From: Pocillopora verrucosa
Taxonomy: Eukaryota; Cnidaria; Anthozoa; Scleractinia; Pocilloporidae
Reading direction: 5' to 3'
Length of the DNA stretch: 64,000 bases
Assembly (NCBI RefSeq): GCF_036669915.1
Contig: NC_089318.1
Location: forward strand, 7,431,849-7,495,848
Part shown: positions 22,305 through 34,608 of the stretch, one piece after another
How positions within the stretch are numbered: the first letter of the stretch is position 1
Layout: every line of letters begins with the position of its first letter
Notes under the pieces: model-generated
Told to the model about the DNA's origin: nothing
The model's input: only the letters and a program-made list of their open reading frames with translations
Database searches by the model: none
Program-made: the position numbers and the translations under genes

Positions 22305-23434
22305 AGCAATGGCACTATATTAATGTGAAGAAAAAAAGATACATGATTATTTCATCAGATAAGCATTGGGTAATTTGAAACGAAATGAGTAGATGTTTGG
22401 GTCTCTTACCTTAAAGCGACCTCCATTCATAAAATTTCTTGAGATGGAACATTTGCTCATTTGGGGAAAATACATTGATGCATTTTTTTAAATTATCAAG
22501 GAAGTTGTTTTCCTTAAAGCACTAACCGTAACATTTTTTTCCAATTGCAACGGAAAGAGAAAAATTGCCAAATTTTAGTCATTGGCCGTAAGAGCCATCA
22601 CCATGTTGGGACCTTCTGAGTCAGTAAACGTTTTGGAAGACAGTGAGGAGTGTGTTCGTCTCGCTGTGAAGTCGCTCTTCTCTACAGAATCACTTATTTG
22701 CGGAATTTCGAAAAGAAGATTGGGAAAACATTCAAGCCCAAACGAAATTGCTCCTCGACAGTTTCTGTTAGGAATGCTCTACAGAAGGAGCCCGGCGTAA
22801 CTGACGTACCCTGTAGTTTAGCCCAAGCTGAACACAGTTTACAAATAATTGATTGTTAGCTCAAATTTAAAGCTGATTTCTCTTCATTGCCCAGGTTTCA
22901 ATGGAGGGAGATATATCGGCAAGTGGAACTGATATAAAACGTAAACGAATCGGGTAATTGCTGATTAAAAGTATATCAGTTACTGTTACTTAAATGCAAA
23001 GCTAAATATCGAAGTATATCAAATCTCAGTGAAACAGCCACTGCGATGAACTTTATCAAAAACTGACGTTCATGTATCAACTTTGAGGAGTGTTACTTGA
23101 AACGTAAAACTTTCAAGAGTTTCCTTTGTGTCCTTAATAACAAAAGTAGCGTTTTGAAAATAAGGGAGATCTCAGAACGTTATGTGTTACAAAACCAAAA
23201 CAAGAGAAACTCTACCCAGCATCAATTGTTAGAGATCCTCCTTCAGCAACCGCACTTATGAGTCTCTGCACTCTACAAAATCAACTCAAAGAATGATTTG
23301 GAATGTGTTATTCACACTTTAATATTTAAAGAGGGTCGCATTTTATTATTTACCGTAGGAGTATAGGATGGAGAATGTTAATGAAAGCTCTTAACGTGTT
23401 TCATTAGCATTTTATTAGATAGCGTGCAAAAGGA
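22305..23434 (-). repeat. Upstream flank of pseudogene F
   Basis: Similar to the gene B, C and D upstream flanks (18201-18790, 36540-37157, 49790-50267). Its outer part (about 22850-23400) is also an inverted match of 29960-30680. No gene seen. Confidence 0.6.
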
Positions 23435-23797
23435 TATCCTGCGTGTATCCGGCCCGTGTCTGAATATGCTTGCCAAGTTTTCCACAATGGTCTACCTGAG
23501 TATCTCTCTGAAGAGCTAGAGAATATTCAGCGCCGTGCAATAATTTTCCCAGTCTTAAGATACCAAGAAGCTCTTAAAGAGTGCAATATTGCCACCCTCT
23601 ACCAACGGCGCCAATTGCTGACGGAGCGCCTTTTCAGTGAGATCAAAGACAACACCTGCCACGAATTACATGGCCTTTTGCCGTCATGTTATCTTACTAC
23701 CGTAACCTTAAGGAGAAAGCGCGCTTTTAACGTACTTTTTTGCAGAACAAATAGACTGAAGAATAGTTTTATCATGTACAACGCGGCTATTTCCTAA
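23435..23797 (+). pseudogene. LINE C-terminal fragment
   Basis: The frame reads RPVSEYACQVFHNGLPEYLS, then IQRRA, ERLFSEIK, and LRRKRAFNVLFCRTNRLKNS before a stop. This is the region following the reverse transcriptase in CR1/L2-like LINEs. It is a different lineage from the LINE at 4615-8060. The upstream RT is absent, consistent with 5' truncation. Confidence 0.75.
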
Positions 23798-24090
23798 TGG
23801 CTTTATCATGTGTGATGCGAATTTTAATATACACATATAGTATTTTTTAGGCTTTGTTTATTTTATTTTTTATTCTTTTTGTATTTAGTATTAAGTAAAC
23901 ATTTTTACAGTCCGTAATAATTTTTATCCATGTTTTGAAAGTCACTGTGACGATTCTGTGTACAAAATCAAACGCAAATATCTGCGGTGTGAATGAAAAT
24001 CGATAGCCTGTGGGCCGTAGTAGCACCGATAGGTTAGACTTCTTTACAATCAGGTGTTTCGAATATATTCCAGTCAAGGTTAAATTGACT
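23798..24090. other. Gene-free stretch after LINE fragment
   Basis: AT-rich, with nothing recognised. It probably includes the 3' end of the LINE fragment. Confidence 0.35.
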
Positions 24091-24283
24091 TATCAATAAA
24101 GGGCAAAATTACTGAGCGCTGATTGGTTGAGAGAGAGGGCATTTTTTTCTTAATCGAGGGCATTTTTAGTAATCAAGAGAGGGCATGATTACCTGTTAAT
24201 GATTGGCTAATCCGTTGCATAGCAACCGTTCGTTATCTTGAAATTTTGATTTTCCTTCGTATAAATTTTGCCCTTTATTGATA
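24091..24283. mobile_element. MITE with 18-20 bp perfect terminal inverted repeats
   Basis: The ends TATCAATAAAGGGCAAAATT (24091-24110) and its exact reverse complement (24264-24283) bound a 193-bp non-coding element. The flanking or terminal TA dinucleotides fit a Tc1/mariner-type TA target duplication. The interior contains repeated GAGAGGGCAT-like motifs. Confidence 0.75.
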
Positions 24284-24288
24284 AACAA

Positions 24289-24397
24289 GTAATCCCATGA
24301 GACCTCGTACTATTAAGGATTAATTGCACTTGAGTTCCAAAATTTTGAAAACTCTCGTGCAATTAATCCTTAATAGTACTTGGCCTCATGTGATTAC
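24289..24397. repeat. Foldback palindrome next to MITE
   Basis: Arms of roughly 46 bp (GTAATC ... TTAAGGATTAATTGCAC / GTGCAATTAATCCTTAA ... GATTAC) pair nearly perfectly around a short AT-rich loop. No coding potential. Confidence 0.75.
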
Positions 24398-24439
24398 CTA
24401 TACTTATCAAGATTGTCGCAGTTATTTAAGTTCTACATT

Positions 24440-25201
24440 AGCGTGATTATTGCATCAGTCAACTGCTGCTCGGAAGATGAGTCAACGCCCAGGACCTTCT
24501 AAGCTTGCATGTGGATATGGGCACCGAAGGCTATTTTTCTTTTATCAGCGCCACGTTGTAATTGATAAGAGATGGAAAGTTTTACGTTCGTTACTCGCTC
24601 ACCTTATCCATGTTTTCAAACTGGAACGAATAATTGGTCTGGTTAGGTTATTATTTTTCCAACTTGTTTTAATCAACCCAGTTTGCTATTGATATTTCAC
24701 TAAGAGTTTCAATCGCCCAACGACGCATAAAGTTTCACTCATAAATTTAGAAAAATGCATGAAAAAATGGTAAGATATCACAAAGTCGTTCTCAAACTCT
24801 GACTCTTTTCCAAAAAGATGTGCTAATAAAGAACAAAGATGATAATATGGGACACTTGTCATCATTGATACTTCTTTAAATTATGTTAAGTTGTCATTAT
24901 TTAAAACAGGAACCGAATGATATGAATTATCCAAGACCGCACGTCATCCATTCACAGTTTAAATACGTCAACTAGAGTATGAGAGACTTAGGTCAGACTT
25001 CACATTTGGAGAGTCTATTAGTCATCAAAACTGGAAGTAATAATAACATCGAAATAGAATATAACCCGAAGCAATTTTACTATTTCTCCAGGCATTATTG
25101 TTGATGTTAAGTTACTGTTTTTTTTCTTCCTGTAGTCATTCACCCCACACGAACACTCACAGCTAGGCCTTGAAATGATCGTCCGTGAAGTTGTTTGTGC
25201 A

Positions 25202-25235
<34 letters not shown>

Positions 25236-25890
25236 TACAAACCAAAACGTCTAATAAGATATATTCATCCTAAAAAATACTAAAGAAATAATAAAATAAC
25301 TTCCTATAACTTCAAGCTTTGGCAAAAACAAAACGAACAGACCCACAATAGGAGAGTAAAAATTTCTAACTCATTTATTAACTGAGGAGGGTTGTCCAAT
25401 ACACCCAAACCGCTGCGAATCGTCAAACCGGAAATCGATTCGCGGCTAAGTGGTGTAGTGATACCGGAGTTCTGAGAAACCATCTCTCAAAACATGGAAA
25501 CGCATACCGGAAGTCAATTTGTAAGAGACTTAGAAAATATTCCGCAAGTGTCTGCGATAGGGGGTTAAAGATGTTGTCGAATCGACTCGAATCGAACGAC
25601 CCGTCATACCAGATGTCGATTTGCAAGACACTTGGAAACGCATACCGGAAGTCAATTTGTAAGAGAATTAGAAAATATTCCGCAAGTGTCTGTGAAGGGG
25701 GGGTTGTCGATGTTGTCAAATCGACACGATTCAACTTGATTCGAACGACTCGTCACCACAAATGACGACCCGTCATACTGGATGTAATTTGCATCCGGTA
25801 TGACGGATTGTCATTTGCTGTGACGAGTCGTTCGATTTGAGTCGAATCGTGTCGAATCGTCAACATTTGCTACACTGTATAGTTTATAAT
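24440..25890. repeat. Dispersed repeat block, inverted copy at about 62650-64000
   Basis: The block matches 62650-64000 in reverse, including an open stretch that reads KLACGYGHRRLFFFYQRHVV in one copy and KLACGNGHRRLFFFYQRHVV in the other. Partial copies lie at 26575-27010 and 27540-28020. The inner part (25420-25890) has tandem pieces with alternating TCGATTCGAGTCGA-type palindromic words and the phrase CGTCATACC. I do not recognise a protein or element family. Confidence 0.65.
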
Positions 25891-28230
25891 ATTCTGACGA
25901 TAGACTTCCGGTCGTCTCAAGCCGGTTGGCGAGAAAGAGAGAGCATTTTTATGATTAAACTTCTTTTCAAATCCTTCGACCAGGTAATTTCTCGGAATTT
26001 TTATCGAAGAAATTGCTTTTGAACCTCGTTACAGCCGCTTCCCATAAGATGTTTGGTAGTATGACGTTGATAAAACGATTTTTCAATTAGTGTTGTCAAA
26101 CCGAAACAATAAAGATAGCCAGTCAGAAAAAAATACGATATCACAAGAACCATTAAGAATTCAAAGACTAACAAGCAAACCGTTGTAATCTGTGATTGTT
26201 TTAGCTATGTATTGCTTAGGTAGGAGATTAGCCCAAGTTTTCTATACCAAAAATGCAAAGCTAATGCAATCCTGGCTCCCTTTTGAAAACAGGAAGAAAA
26301 TTGCGCTGTAGTAGTAGTTAAGTAATGATTCATGGCTTGTATGCGTAAGCTATTATACGAATATGTTCAAATACGCCTTACGAACTTTTATATAAACTTA
26401 TATCGGTAACATACACATGCAACTGATATAACATGATCCTAAATAAAATAAAAAAGTATAAAAAATTGAAATATATTATCTTCAGGTGTTAGAACAATCA
26501 AGGGTAAACACCAACTGTTACATAGCTTAAGACGAAGACTAAATTGTATAGTTGCACTAAGTTTACTTGAATAGGACTTCACGGACGATCATCTTAACGC
26601 CTAGCTGCCTGTCTTCGTTTGAGGTGAATAACTACTATGTTCCTTATGTGCACATCTTTGTAGAAAAAGGTTAGAGTTTGAGAACGACTGTGATATTTTT
26701 ACAATTTTTTTATGCAATATTTTAATTTATGAGCGAAACTTTACACATCGTTGAGCGATTGAAACTGTGAATAAAATATCAGTGGCAAACTGCGTTGATT
26801 AAAACAAGTTGGTCAAAAAACAACTGGTTCAATTATTCGTTCTCGCTTGAAAATATCGATAAGTTGAGTGAGTAACGTAAGTAAAACTTTCTATCACTTA
26901 TCAATTACAACGTGGCGCTGATTAAGGAAAATTTTCACACGCAGGCTTACGTTCTGGGTGTTGGCTCATCTCAGGTTTTTCCAAGCAGCAGTTAACTGAT
27001 GCAACAATCATATCAGTTTAGAACTAAATAATTGATTTGTCTACTTCCTTCTTTTTTGTTCGTCTTGGTCGTTCATGTTTTCAAATTTTCCCAAAGATCT
27101 GCTTTAGCGTTCCTGTCGCTATCATTTTTTTGTCCATTTACCTGATGTAAACAAAATATAAAATGCACGCATTCAAAACTGAATTATACCCCAGAAATCA
27201 GAAAGTAGCCGCTAAATACAAGAGAACAAGAACGAGGCCGTCCAACAACAAAATTGGAAAAAATTATTCGCAAGCATCTCCTCGAAAAGGTTTCAGCTCT
27301 GTCTGTCCTCGGTGAGTTACGATTATTTCTGGCTTCTAAATCAAGCATATTTACGTCACAAGTTAGAAAGAAGCAACGAAAACGAAAAATTTAACCTCGT
27401 AACATTTGTGAACATTGAAGATTTTCAATGCAAAATGATTCCATTACATTAACTTTCACAAAAAATTAAGGTGTTTGATTGATAATATCCGTGTTTATGT
27501 TGAATTTCTGCCACATATAGATTCTTTTTCATGACGTTTTTTCAAATGGGTAAGTATTAGTTATTATCTGTTGGCAAAAACAACTTCACGGACGATCATT
27601 TTAAGACCTGGCTGTGTGTCTTCGTTTGTGTTAAATGACTACAGAAAAATAGTAAAACAACTTAACATCAACAACGATGTCTGGAGAAACAGTAAAATTG
27701 CTTCGGGTGATATTTTCTTTCAGTGTTGTTACTATTATTTCCAGTTTTGATCCCTAGTAGACTCCTCAATGGTGAAGTCTGACCTTAATCTCTCCTTCTC
27801 TAGTTGACGCTTTTAAACTGTGAATGGATGGCATGCGGTTTTGAATAATTCGTATCATCCGGCTCCTGTTCAAAATATACACAATGTGAAGGAGTATCAA
27901 TGATAACAAGTGTCCAATATTATCATCTATGTTCCTTATTTGCACATCTTTCTAGAGAAGGGTCAGCGTTTGAGAAAGATTTTGTGATATTTTACCATTT
28001 TTTCATTTCAGGTTTTTCCAAGCAGCAGTTGACTGATACAGCAATCATGTAAGTGTATTCACCTCGGGTTAACTCGAACTGGCACCTTAATGACTTCAAC
28101 AGCCTTCCCTTCATGGTTCAACTCTGATTCATGGCCAAGAAATAATTGTGTAGATAATTATGACAATTACAGATAATTAGGGAACTATGCGCCTTATTTT
28201 GCTACAATTCGTTTGTTACATGTGATGTGT
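25891..28230. repeat. Mosaic of dispersed repeats
   Basis: 26060-26560 is a direct match of 61490-62000. 26575-27010 and 27540-28020 are partial copies of the block at 24440-25220 in inverted orientation. 27160-27330 resembles 31440-31570. No gene recognised. Confidence 0.55.
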
Positions 28231-28386
28231 AAGTATGACTGCTTGTATATATAATCATATTTCTCTCAGTCCAAATAAAGCAACTGAGAGCTCAATAATG
28301 CCAATCAAGATATGAAGCCATTAGCGATGAGATTTAAAAAAGGAAAGAAATTGCCATAATCAGGTGAGGAGCTACACTGTGCCAAA
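28231..28386 (+). pseudogene. Gene G: remnant of a PAN-domain exon 1
   Basis: The last third of exon 1 is recognisable (FSQSK, then ELNNANQDMKPLAMRFKKG, then the SYTVK-like end with a GTGAGGAGCTACAC stretch), with two stop codons and the Cys codons mostly lost. The signal peptide and Cys-rich core are absent. It lies in the spacer of the inverted duplication. Confidence 0.6.
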
Positions 28387-29049
28387 GTTGTAGTAAACTT
28401 AAATTGTTTAGTCTATTTCATTCAATTTACTAGGCAGACAAATTTCCTGAAGTGATCTACTCCGTCAAAAGTGAAATTCCTATCATGAAAACCAAATAAA
28501 ACAGTCTAAAGTAAATTCCTTGTAAGGTAACTGTCCTGTAAATTAAAAAGTTTCGGAACATTACTCATTATCATGATAAAGTTCGGATATAGCGCCTGCT
28601 GAAATTGGTTAAAAGAGCGTGCTCAAGGAGAGTATAGAGCATGGAGCTGAGCTGAAGCTGTCACGCCATCTGCCAAATTGTACTATATCCGACCTTTCCA
28701 GGGCTTCTCTCTAGCTTTTTTTCGATAATTGAAAATGAAATTTCGGAACAAGCGAGACGGCAAGTAGCAACGGAGGAACCAAACCAAGGTTTGTAAACAT
28801 GCCAGGCGCCATGATTTACTTTACTGAAACTTGAACAGAGTCGAAAATCCTCAAAGAGAAAACAAAATGGACAGACCGAGTTCGAAAGGGTTTCACGCTC
28901 AGTTAGGTTGCAAGCTCATATGCGGTAACAAAAAACAAACACAGCTCACACTCGTATAGTACAAAAAGTTTTGTCTTCCAAAACAAAACAGAGCAAATCA
29001 GGAATGGTGAAAATATGACCAAACTGGCCTAACTGTTAAAATTCATACG
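28387..29049. other. Gene-free stretch
   Basis: Nothing recognised in this stretch between the PAN remnant and the recombinase fragment. Confidence 0.35.
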
Positions 29050-29454
29050 ACTCATGACGGTGTCAGAGCGACTGCGATCATCATGGCGATCTCCGGTCAT
29101 CGCAATGAAGCAAGCCTCAGAAACTACATCGGCCGCCCTTCGAGTGAAAAAATAAGAGCTTGCTCTGATATCCTTTCTGATGCGTCGAGTGGAGGGCCAC
29201 GCCAGTCACTGCAGCCTAGTTTTACGGTGTTGTCATCACGAGAGATTTTCATGTTCCGGCGAATTCGGCTGTCGTTCATTCCTAAAACTTTTGCCTTATA
29301 CACTTTGTTTTCTACTTGTCATGTGAAAAAACTTGTTTGTTTTTATGAGCCACAATTCGGCAGAAGTTCACTGAACATTTCACTTTCAGATTCTGTAGAA
29401 GAGACTAAAAATCTTCAGGCAAAAGTTTTAAATTCGACCTGCCGAGCTATTTAA
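29050..29454 (+). pseudogene. Tyrosine-recombinase C-terminal fragment (Crypton/DIRS-type or derived)
   Basis: The frame begins THDGVRATAI and continues MAISGHRNEASLRNYIGRPS. This matches the end of eukaryotic tyrosine recombinases, where a GH(R) motif is followed about seven residues later by the nucleophilic Tyr. The catalytic core upstream (first Arg, Lys, HxxR box) is missing. The frame after about 29190 is low-complexity carry-through. I cannot separate Crypton, DIRS/Ngaro and domesticated DUF3504-type sources. Confidence 0.55.
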
Positions 29455-29959
29455 GCTTGTACACTAACGCAGAATGTGAACTTTGATGGTTTTTTAACTT
29501 TGATGATTTGACATTTTTGACAGCTTTAGTCTTGTACAGCCAATCAGATTATTTGAACCATTCTAACAGCGATTCTGATTGGCTTATTGCTGCGTGCTTT
29601 ATGAGAGTATAGAGGATTGACGACACTGATGTTCACTTTCGTGCTCTAGCCGCTTCCTGCGTGCTTCATAACAGTCCAGGCTTCTCTATTTGTTTAAATA
29701 GTCACCGCCACAGAAGGGCTCCTATGTTTGACAGTCGAACTTGACGGGGGGTCTTACTGCTTTGAAAAACATCACGATTCTTATTTAAAACATTCTATAA
29801 AGCTGCACTTATGAACGTAAATAATTCATTTTAGTTGTTCAAGTTTTTCGGTTTAATGATTGCAGTAAATAAATTTGTCGGTGAAATTAATAGAGATAAT
29901 GTCTACCACTATTCACCTCAATTCCAGTGAATAATTACTAACTGACTCTACAGACAGAA
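29455..29959. other. Gene-free stretch
   Basis: Nothing recognised between the recombinase fragment and the start of the right arm. Confidence 0.35.
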
Positions 29960-30699
29960 CTTATGTGTTTTTCCAGTCTACGAATAGAAAATAAGATCAA
30001 AGTTTGTTATCCGACTGGTTTGTACTCTATTCCTTTTCTTAAAGCTGGAAAAAAAACCAGCCATACGGTTGTGAAATTTATAGGTGTGGCGAAACTTGAG
30101 ATATTTTCATTCATCGGTGGAAAGAAAGCTTACTTTAAGAGCTTTCATTAATATTTTACATCCTATGATCCTATGGTAAATAATAAAATACGACCCTTTT
30201 TAAATATTAAAGTGTGAATAATACATTCCAATTCGTCCTTAGAGTTGAATTTGTAGAGTACAGAGACTCATAAGTGCATCGCTGAAGGAGGATCTTTTAA
30301 CAATTGATGGTGGGTAGAGTTTCCCTTTTTTCGGTTTTGTAACACAAAACGTTTTGAGATCTCTCTTATTTTCAAAACGCTTTTGAAACTTTTTTGTTTA
30401 AAGAAACATTCCTCAACGATGGGCGATTTGATACATGATGTTTTTGATAAAGTTCTGTGTGGTTGCAATTCGCCTGTCAGTATTTGATAAAATTCATCGC
30501 AGCAGCTGTTTCACTGAGATTTGATATACTTCGACGTTTAGCTTTGCATTCAACTAAAAGCAACCGAAATCAGCAATTACTGGTTCGTGTATTTTTTATA
30601 TCAGTTCTATTTGCCAATATATCTCCCTCCATTGCAACCTGGGCAATGAAGAGAAATCAGCTTAGCATACGCAGCGTGGCTTTATCTCTACTAAGGCAG

Positions 30700-33600
30700 T
30701 CTTCATGCCACCATAACTTAAAAACTCGATGATATGTCACAATAACCCTTCGGTGTTTTGTCACTTTTATTCAATTTACTTCGCATACGAAATATATGTC
30801 AATAGCGCGTTCAAATGTTTGATAAATATTTAAAAGTGACCTACTCTCTCAAAAACTTTCTAACTTGAAAACCTGGCCATTATCGGATGCAGTAAAATCC
30901 CTGACCTTTTCTTACAAACGCATTTACGTCGTCGCTCCTCTTTACAAATAGAAAAACACGAACTTCTCAAGTTTCTCCACTTATGAGCATAAATGTTTAA
31001 TTTTCTCAGACCAGACAGTAAAGTTGATTTGGTTACTATTAACTTCCTCTGAAGAAACAACGTTCCATTTGATTTCAAGAAATAGTCTTTTTGCGCGTTT
31101 TTAATATTAACGGATGCTGAGGATAAATATGTAAATTTTTAATTTCGAGGCCTGTGCTTCCCATACATGTTTCAAAAACTGAAATGAAAACTGAAAATAG
31201 CTTATGAAGTTCGGACGATGTTCTAGGTTTTTTGCAAATTCACGAAATTTCCATTTATCCGTAAAAATTTAAAAATTGAGAGGAAAAGTTTGGATAAATA
31301 CCAAGAGAACAGCATGGGATGGAGAAGGAGGCACCTTGTCCAGAAGGTGAGAAATGCCAAATTCACTTACAATACAATGAATAGAACAGTCTCTCGGACG
31401 GAGGTATAATTCCCAAGACGTATCGATTAAAAATTATTTATTGAATTATACCTCAGAAGGCAAAAAGTAGACGCTAAAAACCAGAGAAAAAGAATGAGGC
31501 CGTCCAACAGCAAAATTTGAACTATTATTAGCAAGCATTTCTTCGAAAAGGCTTTTAGCCTTGTTTGTCCTTGGCGAGTCTCTTAAAAATTCATGTTCAC
31601 CTGTATGTCTTTAGGCAGTTGGTGTATGAATCTTGTTATTTGAAAATTTATCTCAACGTCTTTTAAGTTACGAGGCGCAGTTTGTTTTGATTTCTGCGGT
31701 AACACGGCAGCTGACATTTCAATAATATAGGCACAACAGGACAGTTTAGTCTGGACCAAAGTTTATTAATAACACATTTAGTTATTCGAATAGTATCCTG
31801 AAGTGACCTACTCTATAAAAAGCAGTATCTATTTTATTATTAAAACCATATAAAACAGGCTATAGTAAATTCTAGACTTTTAATTTCCAACGCGTTTATG
31901 TACGTAGCTCTTCTTCGTTACTTGTAAAAAAAAGAATACGCATTTCATTTTTCCGAAATAGGTTCAAAATAGTTTTTTTTCGAAAAAACGGAGCTGAAAT
32001 CGACCAATTCAAAATTTGGTTCAAAAATTACAATTTTCGAAACATTTAACATCAATAGTCACCGAAACAAAGGACTGCTAATGTTCCCCAATGGAACACG
32101 AAGAGAGCTCATAATATTTTGAAAAACGTTGCGATTCTCTTTTAAAACATCCTATAAGGCTGTAATCTCGAACGTAAGTTATTCATTTTAGTTTTTCCCA
32201 CACCGGTAGATAGGGCTTTTCGTCACGTTGATTGGTTAGCTAGGAAGTGATTAGCGAGTAATACTCAGCTCCACTCAGCCGTAGAGACAAATCTCACGTC
32301 GAGAATTTAATTTCAGACTCCTCTTCAGTTTATTGACCGAAATAAATAACTTTTTTTTTTTTTTTTCTGTCAGGCATATACTAAAATACTTGTTTACCCG
32401 GAGCGAGTGTTGGTGAAAATGATAGAGATAATCTCCATCGATATCCATCTCTACTTTGGTAAATAATTATTAACTGCCCCTACGCAGAGAACTTTCCAGT
32501 GAATACAAATGGTTATTTGTGGGTTTTTGAGTCTACGGATATTACAAGAGTTTGTTAGATTTGTTTGATCTGTAGGCGACTGGTGTGCACTTGATAATTC
32601 TTCTTAAAACTAGAAAAGAAACCAGCCATAAGTTTGAGCAATTGGCAGGTGTGGCAAAACTTGAGATATTTTCATTCGCTGATGGAAAGAAAGCTTACTT
32701 TAATACCTTCATCAATGTTTCAAATATTGTGGTAAACAACAAAATGCGATCCGCTTTAAATATCAATGTGGCAAAAATACATTGCAAATCATTCTTAGAG
32801 AATGTTCTGTCGAAGATAGATACTCATCAAGTGCATCGTTGAAAAAGGATCGTTTAACAATTGATTGTAGGTAGAGTTTCTCTTTTTGCGGTTTTGTAAA
32901 TCTAAACCTTCTGACATCTCTCTTGAATTTCAAACGCTTTCTTTTAATAAACAGTCACACACGAAAGTCTTGAAAGTTTTACGTTTCAAGAGACACTCCT
33001 TAAACTTAGGCGATTTTATTTAATACATGAACGTCATGAAACACTTTTTGATAACGTTCATCGCAGCCGTTGTTTCACTGAGATTTGATATAATTCGACC
33101 TTAGCTTTGCGTTCAACCAATTGTAACCGACATACTTTTAATCGGCAATTACTGCAGTAGAGGAATTGAAACTGGTTCGTTTATTTTTTATATCACTTCC
33201 ATTTGCCAATCTTAAAATGAAGTCAAGACTGAATTGTCTAACATATTTTCGGATTACGGCAAATTGGAAAATTGGTGATGCTGTTCAGCGAGACGAATAC
33301 ACTCCTTTCTGTCTTCTAAAACGTTTCCTGACTCAGAAGAAGGTCTCAACATGGTAATGGCTCTTGAGGCTAACGGTTAAAATTTTGGCAGTTTCGCTAC
33401 TTTTCTTTCTCTTTTTGCAGTTTTGTAAATCTAAACCTTCTGACATCTCTCTTTAATTTCAAACGCTTTCTTTTAATTAACAGTCACACACGAAAGTCTT
33501 GAAAGTTTTACGTTTCAAGAAACACTCCTTAAACTTAGGCGATTTTATTTAATACATGAACGTCAGACACTTTCCATGGCAATTCCCTACTTAATTAAAA

Positions 33601-33860
33601 ATAAATTATCAAAGTGCCTATTACGCGAATTTTGCTTCGCAGAAACATTTAGCTTATCATATGTACAAACCAATTCCGTGAAAAGAAAAATGTCAAAAAA
33701 AACTTAAAACTAGGTTTTTTCTGGCCTTAAAGTGCTCTTACTTTGTCTCCAAAGTGACCCATGGACTGGTAACCAATTAGTGAGTGATGATGTAGAAAAC
33801 TGTCAAAATTACAAATCTCTCACATCTCTTGTAACAGTCAGCGCTGAAATACTCTTGAAA
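30700..33860 (+). repeat. Upstream flank of gene C, distal part
   Basis: Matches 18840-21720 inverted. Within it, 32890-33070 is repeated in tandem-like fashion at 33405-33570 (AACGCTTTCTTTTAAT, CACACGAAAGTCTTGAAAG), and again in diverged form near 33975-34060. No gene recognised. Confidence 0.6.
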
Positions 33861-33862
33861 TA

Positions 33863-34594
33863 ATGTCCGATAGCGATGTATACCTAACTTCAGCAAGCTC
33901 TATCGAGAGTTTTGATGCATCTTACTCGAGTGGTAAAGAAGACATGGAAGTTAGTTGCGAGTTTTATCATTGTTTATTTTCAAAACGCTTTTTTGTAAAG
34001 GACACACACGAAACTTTTGAAAGTTTTACGTTTCAAGAAACACTCCTCTAACTTGGGCGATTTCATACATGAACGTCAGTTTTTGAACGTCAGCGGCTGT
34101 TTCACTGAGATTTGACGAGCTTTGGCCCCGAAAAAAATCGCAGCATGCATCTTACGGAGGCGCTATATTTCTGCCATCAGTGTAGAGTACAATACGTTCT
34201 GTCCCGCCAGCAGGTCTCAAGCGTGCGAACAAAGGCTGTTCGTTCAACGCCAGGTAACTAAACAACATGTTCGCATATCTTCAGTTGGTCTCTGTGCCGG
34301 ACTAATTAGACAGGGAGAATTCCAGCAGATGGATTTGCGAGGTCTCAAAATATAATCCTGTTGTTGATGCGGTAAATCAAATCGCTCTCGACCGTATACT
34401 TTAGGCGGGAAATGCCTCCAGTCGAAATATCATGGGAAATTGCAAAGATTCTTGTCTGTCAAGAATAGCCGAGCTTGACAACGACATTCGGGAACTAGTA
34501 AAGGATAATAATTATATAAGTTAACGGTGGATGCCTCAAATTTCAGTCAAAAGAAAGAGTGCAGACAAAGAGCGGTCTCCTGATATAAATTAAT
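33863..34594 (+). other. Right-arm-specific insertion, unrecognised open stretches
   Basis: A frame at 33863 begins MSDSDVYLTSASSIESFDAS with an acidic Ser/Asp/Glu-rich character, which looks like the start of a real gene copied here, but it soon runs into repeat sequence. A second stretch (34122-34355) reads MAPKKIAACILRRRY. Near 34437-34530 a short charged frame, RIAELDNDIRELVKDNN, could be coiled coil. Nothing is complete, and I cannot name a family. Confidence 0.35.
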
Positions 34595-34608
34595 GTGAAT
34601 TCAATTTT

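Larger units (their letters stand above)
12960..23400 (-). repeat. Left arm of the large inverted duplication (gene B unit plus flank)
   Basis: Read on the minus strand from 23400 to 12960, this arm follows the same order as 29960-42050 on the plus strand. The order is: flank matching 29960-30680, flank matching 31000-33370, flank matching 36540-37157, gene, antisense ORF U, THAP-like fragment and FReD tail fragment. The far end (12960-13040) matches the sequence just before the Harbinger element at 42049, but lacks that element. Confidence 0.75.
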
